A DNA stretch of 9,477 nucleotides, from NCBI GenBank assembly GCA_021850085.1, contig JAJZRZ010000020.1:1-9477 (forward strand), written 5' to 3'. Each line of letters begins with the position of its first letter. The stretch's first letter is position 1. This document shows, in pieces, positions 1 through 5,197 of this stretch. The translations under genes and the position numbers were made by a program. Below the pieces are notes generated by a model, which worked only from the letters and a program-made list of their open reading frames with translations, did no database searches and was not told where the DNA came from. This DNA comes from Actinomycetes bacterium (GTDB lineage: Bacteria > Actinomycetota > Coriobacteriia > Anaerosomatales > Anaerosomataceae).

Positions 1-84
1 AAGGTGCTTTCGGACATGGCGGTGAACGATCCCGCGTCGTTCGCAAAGCTCGCCGAGGTTGCGAAGTCCGCGCACGGGGCGTAG
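1..84 (+). CDS. rplT: 50S ribosomal protein L20, C-terminal end (partial)
   Basis: Only the last 27 codons and a TAG stop are inside the window. The peptide begins KVLSDMAVNDPASFAKL and ends in a short Lys/Ala-rich tail, which matches the C-terminal helix of L20 (family pattern RK-L-A-DLAV-DP-AF--LV--AK). L20 binds 23S rRNA and is needed early in assembly of the large ribosomal subunit. In bacteria rplT normally closes the infC-rpmI-rplT operon, and here a strong hairpin 20 nt after the stop agrees with an operon end. In Actinomycetota rplT commonly lies upstream of pheST, as it does here, which supports the call. The identification rests on a short peptide plus gene order. Confidence 0.85.
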   Translation, partial: KVLSDMAVNDPASFAKLAEVAKSAHGA

Positions 85-103
85 GCCAGCGGCAGCCGCT
101 CAA

Positions 104-141
104 GCACGAAGGCCCTGCTGAACGTGGCGGGGCCTTCGTGC
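104..141 (+). terminator. Terminator-like hairpin after rplT
   Basis: A perfect 12-bp inverted repeat, GCACGAAGGCCC (104-115) and GGGCCTTCGTGC (130-141), follows the rplT stop by 20 nt. The 14-nt loop can fold further through G-C and G-U pairs (116-120 with 125-129), leaving an AACG tetraloop and a stem of about 17 bp. No T-run follows (the next bases are GTTGGGCGG). It is therefore either a U-tract-less intrinsic terminator, common in high-GC genomes, or an RNA 3'-end stabiliser. Its position at the end of the L20 operon favours termination. Confidence 0.7.
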
Positions 142-228
142 GTTGGGCGGCCTCCCAAGCCGGTCCCCGAACGATCGATTCACATCCCGGTGAGATTGCG
201 AAGTGCTCCCGGTTAGGGCCCAGAGGGA

Positions 229-266
229 CGATATCGCTGCGGATCCGCAACGAATCTGTCCGATAT
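229..266. promoter_or_regulatory. Nested palindrome upstream of the TasA-like gene
   Basis: The perfect 12-bp palindrome TGCGGATCCGCA (238-249) sits between ATATCG (231-236) and its inverted copy CGATAT (261-266); the left part is also the 8-bp palindrome CGATATCG (229-236). It lies 40-77 nt upstream of the start codon at 306, where a regulator or a leader hairpin could act. I found no convincing -35/-10 pair in 142-295, so the promoter of the cassette is unassigned and the function of this site is inference. Confidence 0.3.
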
Positions 267-305
267 GGCCGTCTCCCCTCGACGGCACGTTCCAGAGGAG
301 GGGAT

Positions 306-788
306 ATGAAACGAGTACTGGTGTACGTGGCGATCGTCGCAGCGGCTCTGTCCGCGGGAGGCGCTCGCGCTTACTTCACCGCGCAGACCGAGGTGAGGGA
401 CAACGTGATCAGAGCGGGAACAGTACAGCTTTCCACGGAGCCCACGTCTGCGGCACTCTCGATCGGCGCCCTTGCACCGGGCGAGACCGTCAGCAAGACC
501 ATCGAGGTCAAGAACACAGGGACGCTTGCCTTCGATGCCGTGACCACTGCAGCCAAGAGAGCAGGGATCACGGACTTCTGGACCGAGCTGCAGTGTCGGG
601 TGAGCTGCGAGGGCGTGGAGCTGTACAACGGGCCGCTGTCGGCTATGCGCACCGCACCGGTTCGTGTACCGAGCGCGGGGACAGCACGGCTCACCTATTC
701 GGTCACGCTTCCTGCAGAGGCGGGCAACAACTTGCAGGGCGACTACGTGCGCGCGTCGATCTACGTCAATGCCGAGCAGGCACGCTGA
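306..788 (+). CDS. Small secreted TasA/camelysin-like protein with SipW-type signal peptide
   Basis: A 160-residue exported protein. The start ATG follows a strong Shine-Dalgarno (AGGAGGGG, 296-303). The open frame continues upstream to 138, but without a ribosome site or similarity. Residues 1-22 form a signal peptide: K2 and R3, a hydrophobic core, and Ala-Arg-Ala just before Y23-F24. Aromatic residues straight after the cleavage site, then an Asn-x-x-x-Ala-Gly-Thr stretch near 33-39, are the hallmark of SipW substrates. Residues 33-76 follow the B. subtilis TasA pattern closely (AGT-x-x-LS, then L-x-PGE, then a K-NTG-LA strand). The rest is beta-rich. TasA-family proteins form biofilm fibres by donor-strand exchange; camelysin relatives were described as proteases. 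Neither activity can be shown here. Cys97 and Cys101 (CRVSC) are the only cysteines and could form a disulfide. The next gene overlaps its last 20 nt and encodes the likely processing peptidase. Confidence 0.8.
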   Translation: MKRVLVYVAIVAAALSAGGARAYFTAQTEVRDNVIRAGTVQLSTEPTSAALSIGALAPGETVSKTIEVKNTGTLAFDAVTTAAKRAGITDFWTELQCRVSCEGVELYNGPLSAMRTAPVRVPSAGTARLTYSVTLPAEAGNNLQGDYVRASIYVNAEQAR

Positions 789-1164
789 GCTGCAGGCGAA
801 GCGCCTGAAGCATGCGGCGGAGGTGGTGCTGGTGACGTCGTTGGTCGTGCTGGGCTGGACCCACGGCTTTGTGTACGTGGAAGGCGCATCGATGGAACCG
901 GCGCTGACCCCGGGCGACATAGCGGTCTATCGGCGGGACGTGTCTGAGGTGGTGCGCGGTGAGCTCGTCCTCTTCGAACACGATGGTACGTTGGTGCTGC
1001 ATCGGGTTGCGGGGGTGCTCAACGACGGTTCGCTCAGGACGAGGGGCGATGCGAACGAAAATCTCGATGCGGTGCCGGTCGCCGATCACAAGGTGCGGGG
1101 ACGTGTCGTGATCGTGTTCCCCACGGGGCAGGGCGTCCGGCGATTGGCCGCCTTGCTGCACTGA
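769..1164 (+). CDS. sipW: Signal peptidase I, ER/SipW type (S26B)
   Basis: A 131-residue membrane peptidase that would cleave signal peptides on the outer face of the membrane. The ATG at 769 lies inside the preceding gene, in another frame, giving a 20-nt overlap and probable translational coupling. A longer frame from 664 adds only Arg-rich out-of-frame sequence. One membrane segment spans about residues 16-32. Catalytic Ser41 sits in GASMEPAL, followed by the PGD turn (48-50). His78 in the LHRV box replaces the lysine of ordinary bacterial signal peptidase I, which marks the archaeal/ER/SipW branch. RGDAN (92-96) with Asp94, and Asp100 before V-P-V, form the conserved acidic box. The protein is shorter than B. 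subtilis SipW and ends in an Arg/Leu-rich tail with no clear second membrane segment. The TasA-like protein encoded next to it is the probable substrate. The family is certain; the exact substrate is inferred. Confidence 0.88.
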   Translation: MPSRHAELQAKRLKHAAEVVLVTSLVVLGWTHGFVYVEGASMEPALTPGDIAVYRRDVSEVVRGELVLFEHDGTLVLHRVAGVLNDGSLRTRGDANENLDAVPVADHKVRGRVVIVFPTGQGVRRLAALLH

Positions 1165-1173
1165 TGCTAGACT
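1144..1173 (+). promoter_or_regulatory. Probable promoter for the T-box leader and pheST
   Basis: A -35-like TTGGCC (1144-1149, 4/6 to TTGACA), an 18-bp spacer, and a -10-like TAGACT (1168-1173, 4/6 to TATAAT) preceded by an extended-10 TGC. The -35 lies inside the last codons of the signal peptidase gene, which stops at 1164. Transcription would begin near 1180, just ahead of the first T-box helix. The placement is consistent with the leader, but the motif match alone is modest. Confidence 0.5.
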
Positions 1174-1424
1174 TTCGTACCAATCGCACAGCAGGCGATG
1201 ACGGAGAGGTGCAGCGCCACCGCCGTTCGGCAGGAAGGGGTCCCTCGACTGCAAGGACCCCGGACGGACGCGTTGCGGTTCACTCCAGCAGCCGCGAACT
1301 GAAAGGCGCAGGAGCCGAGTAGGGAAGCCGGTGCCCCCGTTACCGGGCGATCGGGTGAACAACCCGTTTCCGTGCCGCGATCGCTGCGGAGCGAAGAGCG
1401 AGAGGGTCGGTCGATGCCGGCCAA

Positions 1425-1460
1425 ACAAGGTGGTACCGCGGGAGTCGTTCCCGTCCTTGT
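1425..1460 (+). promoter_or_regulatory. T-box antiterminator helix
   Basis: ACAAGG (1425-1430) pairs with CCTTGT (1455-1460). The seven-base-type bulge starting TGGTACC is presented between them, and GGGA (1440-1443) pairs with TCCC (1449-1452) as the upper helix. This is the standard antiterminator fold, stabilised when the uncharged 3' end of tRNA pairs with TGGT. It uses bases 1449-1460, which the terminator also needs, so the two folds exclude each other. Confidence 0.85.
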
Positions 1461-1494
1461 GGTAATACGAGGACGGGGCGGCTCTCCGTTTGTT
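1441..1494 (+). terminator. T-box regulated terminator before pheS
   Basis: CCCGTCCTTGT (1450-1460) pairs with ACGAGGACGGG (1467-1477), an 11-bp stem with one T-G pair and a GGTAAT loop. The stem can be extended outward with GGAG (1441-1444) and CTCC (1484-1487) or a nearby register. The extended hairpin is followed directly by GTTTGTTC (1488-1495), a short T-rich tract. This fits transcription attenuation, although the T-tract is weak; a translational effect on the nearby pheS start cannot be excluded. Confidence 0.75.
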
Positions 1495-1516
1495 CGCGAG
1501 GAAGAAGCGAGGGCGC

Positions 1517-2578
1517 ATGGCGATCTCAGAGGATCTGCGGTTTTTGGAGCGCGAGGCGCTCGAAGCTGTTCTGGCGGCTGATTCGCTCGACAGCCTCGAC
1601 GCGGTGCGCGTGGCCTATCTCGGCAAGAAGGGTTCGCTGACCGCCGTTCTTCGCGGACTTGCGTCCCTGCCGCCTGAGGTGCGGCCCGAAGCCGGGCGCG
1701 TGTCGAACGAGGTCCGCGTGCGAATCGAGACCTCGTTGGAGCAGCGGCGTCGAGCGCTCGCGAGTGTCGAGCACGAAACGCGTATCGCCGCCGAGGCGGT
1801 TGATGTCACGTTGCCGGGCCGCGCGCGCCCGATCGGTCGCCAGCATGTGCTGCACCAGATCGTCGAAGAGATCACCGGGATCTTCCTCGGCCTCGGATAC
1901 CGGGTCGCGGACGGCCCCGAGGTCGAGCTCGACTACTATAACTTCACCGCGCTCAACCACCCGCCGGACCACCCCGCGCGCGCCCTGCAAGACACGTTCT
2001 ACGTGCGCGATCTCTCTGGTGACGAGGCGGAGGTGGAAGGCGAGAGCGACGTGCTCCTGAGGACCCACACAAGCCCTGGTCAGGTCCACGTGATGGAGAC
2101 GCAGAAGCCGCCCATCTACGTGATCGTACCGGGTAAGGTCTACCGTCGCGACATAGCGGACCCGAGCCATCTGCCCCAGTTCACCCAGGTTGAAGGGCTC
2201 GTCGTGGACGAGGGGATCACATTCGGGGATCTCAAGGGCACCCTCGAGCACTTCGTCCGGGGGATGTTCGGGCCTGACAGGCGCGTCCGGCTACGCCCGC
2301 ACTTCTTCCCCTTCACGGAGCCATCGGCCGAGGTGGATATCTCGTGCGGCATCTGTGGTGGGACCGGCTGCCGCTCATGCGGGGGAGAGGGTTGGCTGGA
2401 GATACTCGGCTGTGGCATGGTCGACCCCAACGTCTTCGGCCACGTCGGCATCGATCCCGAGCGCTACTCCGGTTTCGCGTTCGGTATGGGCGCCGAACGG
2501 ATCGCGGCGCTCAAGTACGGCGTCCCGGACCTCCGTCTGTTCGTTGAGGGCGACACGCGTTTCCTGCACCAGTTCTGA
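1517..2578 (+). CDS. pheS: Phenylalanyl-tRNA synthetase alpha subunit
   Basis: A 353-residue catalytic subunit of the cytoplasmic alpha2-beta2 PheRS, which activates Phe with ATP and charges tRNA-Phe. Residues 1-90 form the helical, coiled-coil tRNA-contacting arm, with the typical YLGKKG turn (34-39). The class II core follows: RTHTS (182-186), the motif 2 region KVYRRD (207-212) with HLPQFTQVEG (218-227), the FPFTEPSAEVD strand (264-274), and motif 3 in GFAFGMGAERIA (319-330), including the small Ala321 of the Phe pocket. C277, C280, C285 and C288 form a C-x2-C-x4-C-x2-C insert resembling a zinc knuckle. ATG 1517 is chosen because it yields the usual N-terminus; a TTG at 1490 lies in the terminator T-tract. 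Shine-Dalgarno choices are poor: AGGAAG 12 nt upstream or GAGGG 3 nt upstream. Expression should be set by the T-box leader. The length is normal. Confidence 0.97.
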   Translation: MAISEDLRFLEREALEAVLAADSLDSLDAVRVAYLGKKGSLTAVLRGLASLPPEVRPEAGRVSNEVRVRIETSLEQRRRALASVEHETRIAAEAVDVTLPGRARPIGRQHVLHQIVEEITGIFLGLGYRVADGPEVELDYYNFTALNHPPDHPARALQDTFYVRDLSGDEAEVEGESDVLLRTHTSPGQVHVMETQKPPIYVIVPGKVYRRDIADPSHLPQFTQVEGLVVDEGITFGDLKGTLEHFVRGMFGPDRRVRLRPHFFPFTEPSAEVDISCGICGGTGCRSCGGEGWLEILGCGMVDPNVFGHVGIDPERYSGFAFGMGAERIAALKYGVPDLRLFVEGDTRFLHQF

Positions 2579-2590
2579 TTTGGACCGTTG

Positions 2591-2612
2591 ATGGGCCGTT
2601 CGCACGGCCCGT
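2591..2612 (+). other. Intercistronic hairpin between pheS and pheT
   Basis: GGGCCGT (2593-2599) and ACGGCCC (2604-2610) form a perfect 7-bp stem around a TCGC loop, extendable by a T-G and an A-T pair to 2591 and 2612. It lies 12 nt after the pheS stop and 25 nt before the pheT start. No T-run follows, so it is unlikely to terminate; mRNA stabilisation or adjustment of the PheS:PheT ratio is more plausible. Confidence 0.5.
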
Positions 2613-2637
2613 GCCTGACCCGGGGAAGGACCTCGCG

Positions 2638-5079
2638 ATGCGCGTATCGCTCACGTGGCTGAAAGAACTCGTCGATATCACGCTGCCCGTAGAGCAGCTG
2701 TGCGAGCGGCTCGACATGACGGGCACGAAGGTCGAGGCCGTCCACACGAGAGGGGAGGCACTGAAGGGGGTCGTCGTGGGCGAGGTGCTCACCAAGGAGC
2801 CGCACCCCGACGCCGACTCGCTGTCGTACTGCTCCGTGGACGTAGGCGCCGGTGAACCTCTTCGAATCGTCTGCGGCGCCACGAACTTCGAGGCGGGAGA
2901 CAAGGTCTCGGTAGCTTGCGTCGGCGCCACGCTCCCCGGGGGGCTCACGATAAAGCGGGCGAAACTGCGCGGCATCGTCTCCGAGGGGATGATGTGCTCG
3001 GCGGCCGAGCTCGGCGTGGGCACCGACGCGAGCGGCCTGTTGGTCCTGCCGGCGGAGGCCCCGGTCGGCGCGCCCTTCGCCGAGTACCATGGGCTCGCCG
3101 ACAGCGTGCTGGAGCTGGAGGTCACGCCCAACCGCCCGGACTGCCTGTCCATGGTCGGCGTGGCCCGGGAGGTGGCCGCCGTGACCGGCGCCACGTTCCG
3201 AGTATCCTCATCCGAACTCCACGAGCACGGCCCCACCGCTTCCGATCAGGTGAGCGTGCGGATCGAGGACGCATCGTTGTGCCCGCGCTACACCGCCCGC
3301 GTGATCCGTGGCATCACCGTGGGTCCCTCCCCGGCATGGCTGGCCGAGCGGATCGTCGCGGCCGGCGGACGGCCCGTCAATAACGTCGTCGACGTCACGA
3401 ACTACGTCATGTACGAACTCGGACAACCTCTGCATGCGTTCGATCTGGCGACCATTGCCCACAAGGGCCGCATGGCGACCCTCACGGTGCGTCTTGCCCG
3501 TGCCAACGAGCGCCTGCGTACGCTGGATGGTCAGGACCGCAATCTTGCGGCGGACTCTGTGGTGATCGCCGACGACTCGGGACCGGTCGCCTTGGCGGGC
3601 GTCATGGGTGGAGAGGCCACCGAGGTCGGCGACACCACCGTCGATGTCCTGCTTGAGTCGGCGTGTTTCGGGACCGCGTCCATCGGCAGGACGAGCCGTC
3701 GTCTCGGGCTGATCTCCGAGTCGTCATTGCGCTTCGAGCGCGGCGTGGACCCCGAGCTCGCTGCGCGTGCATCCGCTCGCGCAGCCGCGCTCATCGCGGA
3801 GGTTGCGGGCGGGCAGGTGGCCCCGGGCGTCGTGGACGCATACCCGGGTCAGCGGCCGCCTCTCACCGTGCGTCTGCGGTCCGCGCGCGCCAACGCGATG
3901 CTCGGGACGTCGCTCACCGCCGACGAGATGGCAGCATTCCTGCGGCCGCTCGGCGTGGACGTGGCGCCGGATGGTGAGGACCTGCGGTGCCGCGTGCCGA
4001 CGTTCCGGCCCGATCTGAGCCGCGAGGTCGACCTGGTCGAAGAAGTGGCGCGTCTGTACGGTCTCGAGAACATCCCGTCCACTCGACCCGGAGGTCGGGG
4101 CCGGGTAGGAGAGCTGACCGATGTGCAGCGGTTTCGCATGAAGCTCGGCTCGGTGTTGCGCTCGAGCGGTCTCGACGAGCACGTCGGCTACTCGTTCGGC
4201 GATCGCGCTGACTTGGACAGGATGGGGTGGGAGCTGGCGCCCGACGAGGTCTTGGTGGAGCTCGTGAACCCGATGTCCGCGGAGCAGGCAGCGATGCGCT
4301 GGTCGCTCGTGCCGAGCCTGCTGCGGGCCGTCTCGCACAATCAGCGGCGCGGGGTCCCCGAAGTGCATCTCTACGAGCTGGGCACGGTGTTCATCACTGC
4401 CGAGGGCCGCAAGCAGCCGAAGGAGCGACTGATGGCCGGCGGCGCGCTGACCGGATCGTGGACCGGGCGCGGATGGGACGAGCCCGGGCGGCCCCTGGAC
4501 TTCTTCGACGGCAAGGGCGTGCTCGAGGCCGTCTTCGGAGCACTACATGTGGGGGGCTGGTCGGTGCGTGCCTCCGAGTACCCCTGGCTGCAGGCAGGCA
4601 GGACGGGGGATATCGTCGTAGGCGGGGACGTGGTTGGCTGGATCGGGGAGGTCTCAGCCAGGTCGGCGAGCGCCTTCGAGGTCGCGCCACACGTCGTTCT
4701 CTTCGAGATATCGGTCCCGGCGCTCCACAAGGCGGCCTCGCGAGCGCAGGTGACCTATGCCGAGATACCGCGCCATCCCGCCTACGAACTGGATGTCGCT
4801 TTCGTGGTCGACCAGACGCTAACCGCCGAACGGCTCGGCTCCGGCATCAGGTCCGCTGGCGGCTCCCTGCTCGAATCCGTGCGCCTCTTCGACGTGTACA
4901 GGGATCCTTCCGAAGCTCCCGATGACATCCGGAAGCTACCACCCGGTAAGAAGAGCGTGGCATTCGCGCTCACCTACAGGTCATCCGAAAGGACGCTTTC
5001 GGACGGCGATGTGCGCCCGGCCTACGAGAAGATGCTGCGAAAGGTGGCGGGCGCTCTCGGAGCCGAAGTGCGGCAGTAG
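2638..5079 (+). CDS. pheT: Phenylalanyl-tRNA synthetase beta subunit
   Basis: An 813-residue PheRS beta subunit, full length for the bacterial family. It binds tRNA-Phe and hydrolyses mischarged Tyr-tRNA-Phe. Domains in order: the N-terminal MRVSLTWLKELVDI segment; an OB-fold tRNA-binding domain (about 40-150, with HPDAD and the GIVSEGM(M) element); B3/B4 editing domain (about 215-390), with Asn255, His266 in LHAFD and Glu326 in MGGE matching known editing-pocket positions; B5 domain (about 405-478); a catalytic-like class II fold (about 490-695) lacking the active site; and a C-terminal FDX-ACB anticodon-binding domain (about 705-812). The start ATG 2638 has AAGGA 7 nt upstream (2626-2630) and gives the standard N-terminus; an in-frame GTG at 2611 would add nine residues without similarity. 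It lies 59 nt after pheS and is almost certainly cotranscribed. Confidence 0.97.
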   Translation: MRVSLTWLKELVDITLPVEQLCERLDMTGTKVEAVHTRGEALKGVVVGEVLTKEPHPDADSLSYCSVDVGAGEPLRIVCGATNFEAGDKVSVACVGATLPGGLTIKRAKLRGIVSEGMMCSAAELGVGTDASGLLVLPAEAPVGAPFAEYHGLADSVLELEVTPNRPDCLSMVGVAREVAAVTGATFRVSSSELHEHGPTASDQVSVRIEDASLCPRYTARVIRGITVGPSPAWLAERIVAAGGRPVNNVVDVTNYVMYELGQPLHAFDLATIAHKGRMATLTVRLARANERLRTLDGQDRNLAADSVVIADDSGPVALAGVMGGEATEVGDTTVDVLLESACFGTASIGRTSRRLGLISESSLRFERGVDPELAARASARAAALIAEVAGGQVAPGVVDAYPGQRPPLTVRLRSARANAMLGTSLTADEMAAFLRPLGVDVAPDGEDLRCRVPTFRPDLSREVDLVEEVARLYGLENIPSTRPGGRGRVGELTDVQRFRMKLGSVLRSSGLDEHVGYSFGDRADLDRMGWELAPDEVLVELVNPMSAEQAAMRWSLVPSLLRAVSHNQRRGVPEVHLYELGTVFITAEGRKQPKERLMAGGALTGSWTGRGWDEPGRPLDFFDGKGVLEAVFGALHVGGWSVRASEYPWLQAGRTGDIVVGGDVVGWIGEVSARSASAFEVAPHVVLFEISVPALHKAASRAQVTYAEIPRHPAYELDVAFVVDQTLTAERLGSGIRSAGGSLLESVRLFDVYRDPSEAPDDIRKLPPGKKSVAFALTYRSSERTLSDGDVRPAYEKMLRKVAGALGAEVRQ

Positions 5080-5106
5080 CGTCCGCAGTTACGTTTAGAA
5101 ATATCG

Positions 5107-5170
5107 GTTAAACGAATGAATTACGAATACAGTTTGACGTTGATGCAAATCGCGGTGTATCGTTGCACGT
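5107..5170 (+). promoter_or_regulatory. Probable arg operon promoter with possible ArgR half-sites
   Basis: The 118-nt gap before argC is clearly AT-richer than its surroundings. A promoter is visible: TTGACG (5134-5139, 5/6), an 18-bp spacer and TATCGT (5158-5163, 4/6), which would start transcription near 5170. ATGCAA (5143-5148) and TTGCAC (5163-5168), 20 bp apart, resemble the half-sites of the mycobacterial ARG box as I recall it (TTGCAT and ATGCAA). Upstream, ACGAAT occurs twice 11 bp apart (5112 and 5123), with TGAAT at 5117-5121. ArgR repression here is expected from biology, but no complete operator palindrome is present. Confidence 0.5.
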
Positions 5171-5197
5171 ACACGGTAACACTCGGAGGATTGCATC

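Larger units (their letters stand above)
1187..1494 (+). promoter_or_regulatory. T-box leader sensing uncharged tRNA-Phe
   Basis: The canonical T-box core AAGGTGGTACCGCGG occurs at 1428-1442. Stem I can be traced by pairing. The base is GCAGGC (1191-1196) with GCCGC (1291-1295, one bulged A). Next come a kink region and GGAG (1203-1206) with CTCC (1283-1286). Above these lies GCAGCGC (1211-1217) with GCGTTGC (1270-1276), then CCGTTCG (1223-1229) with CGGACGG (1261-1267). The apical helix is GGGGTCC (1237-1243) with GGACCCC (1255-1261); both upper helices compete for C1261. The specifier loop shows GGTTCA, so the specifier is TTC (1279-1281) followed by A1282, the Phe codon read by anticodon GAA. 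Smaller hairpins follow, such as CGGGT/ACCCG (1352-1366). The bulge TGGT (1431-1434) complements a 3' ACCA end, fitting a discriminator A. All of this agrees with pheS downstream. Confidence 0.93.

Noticed and set aside
138..305. N-terminal extension of the TasA-like protein (56 codons)
   Set aside because: It would run through the hairpin end and place a signal peptide in the middle of the protein; the ATG at 306 has a strong Shine-Dalgarno and starts right at the signal peptide.
213..920. Long minus-strand open frame (235 codons)
   Set aside because: It lies opposite the TasA-like and signal peptidase genes, is rich in Arg/Cys/Ser of the kind produced by GC-rich shadow frames, has no recognisable motif, and the + strand genes have clear ribosome sites and family motifs.
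1226..1228. Alternative TTC in the T-box as specifier
   Set aside because: It lies in the 5' strand of a Stem I helix and is base-paired; the specifier belongs in the 3' side of the specifier loop, where TTC 1279-1281 is found.
1165..1516. A tRNA or small protein gene in the region before pheS
   Set aside because: No cloverleaf with a TTCGA-type arm was found, and the whole stretch is explained by T-box helices. The short 69-codon frame at 1372 crosses the terminator.
766..1518. Minus-strand open frame of 250 codons covering the T-box leader
   Set aside because: It overlaps both the signal peptidase gene and a structured RNA whose pairing explains the sequence; the predicted protein shows no domain.
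5069..5087. Weak hairpin TGCGG/CCGCA at the pheT stop as a terminator
   Set aside because: Only 5 bp with a 9-nt loop and a scattered T-tract; too weak to call.
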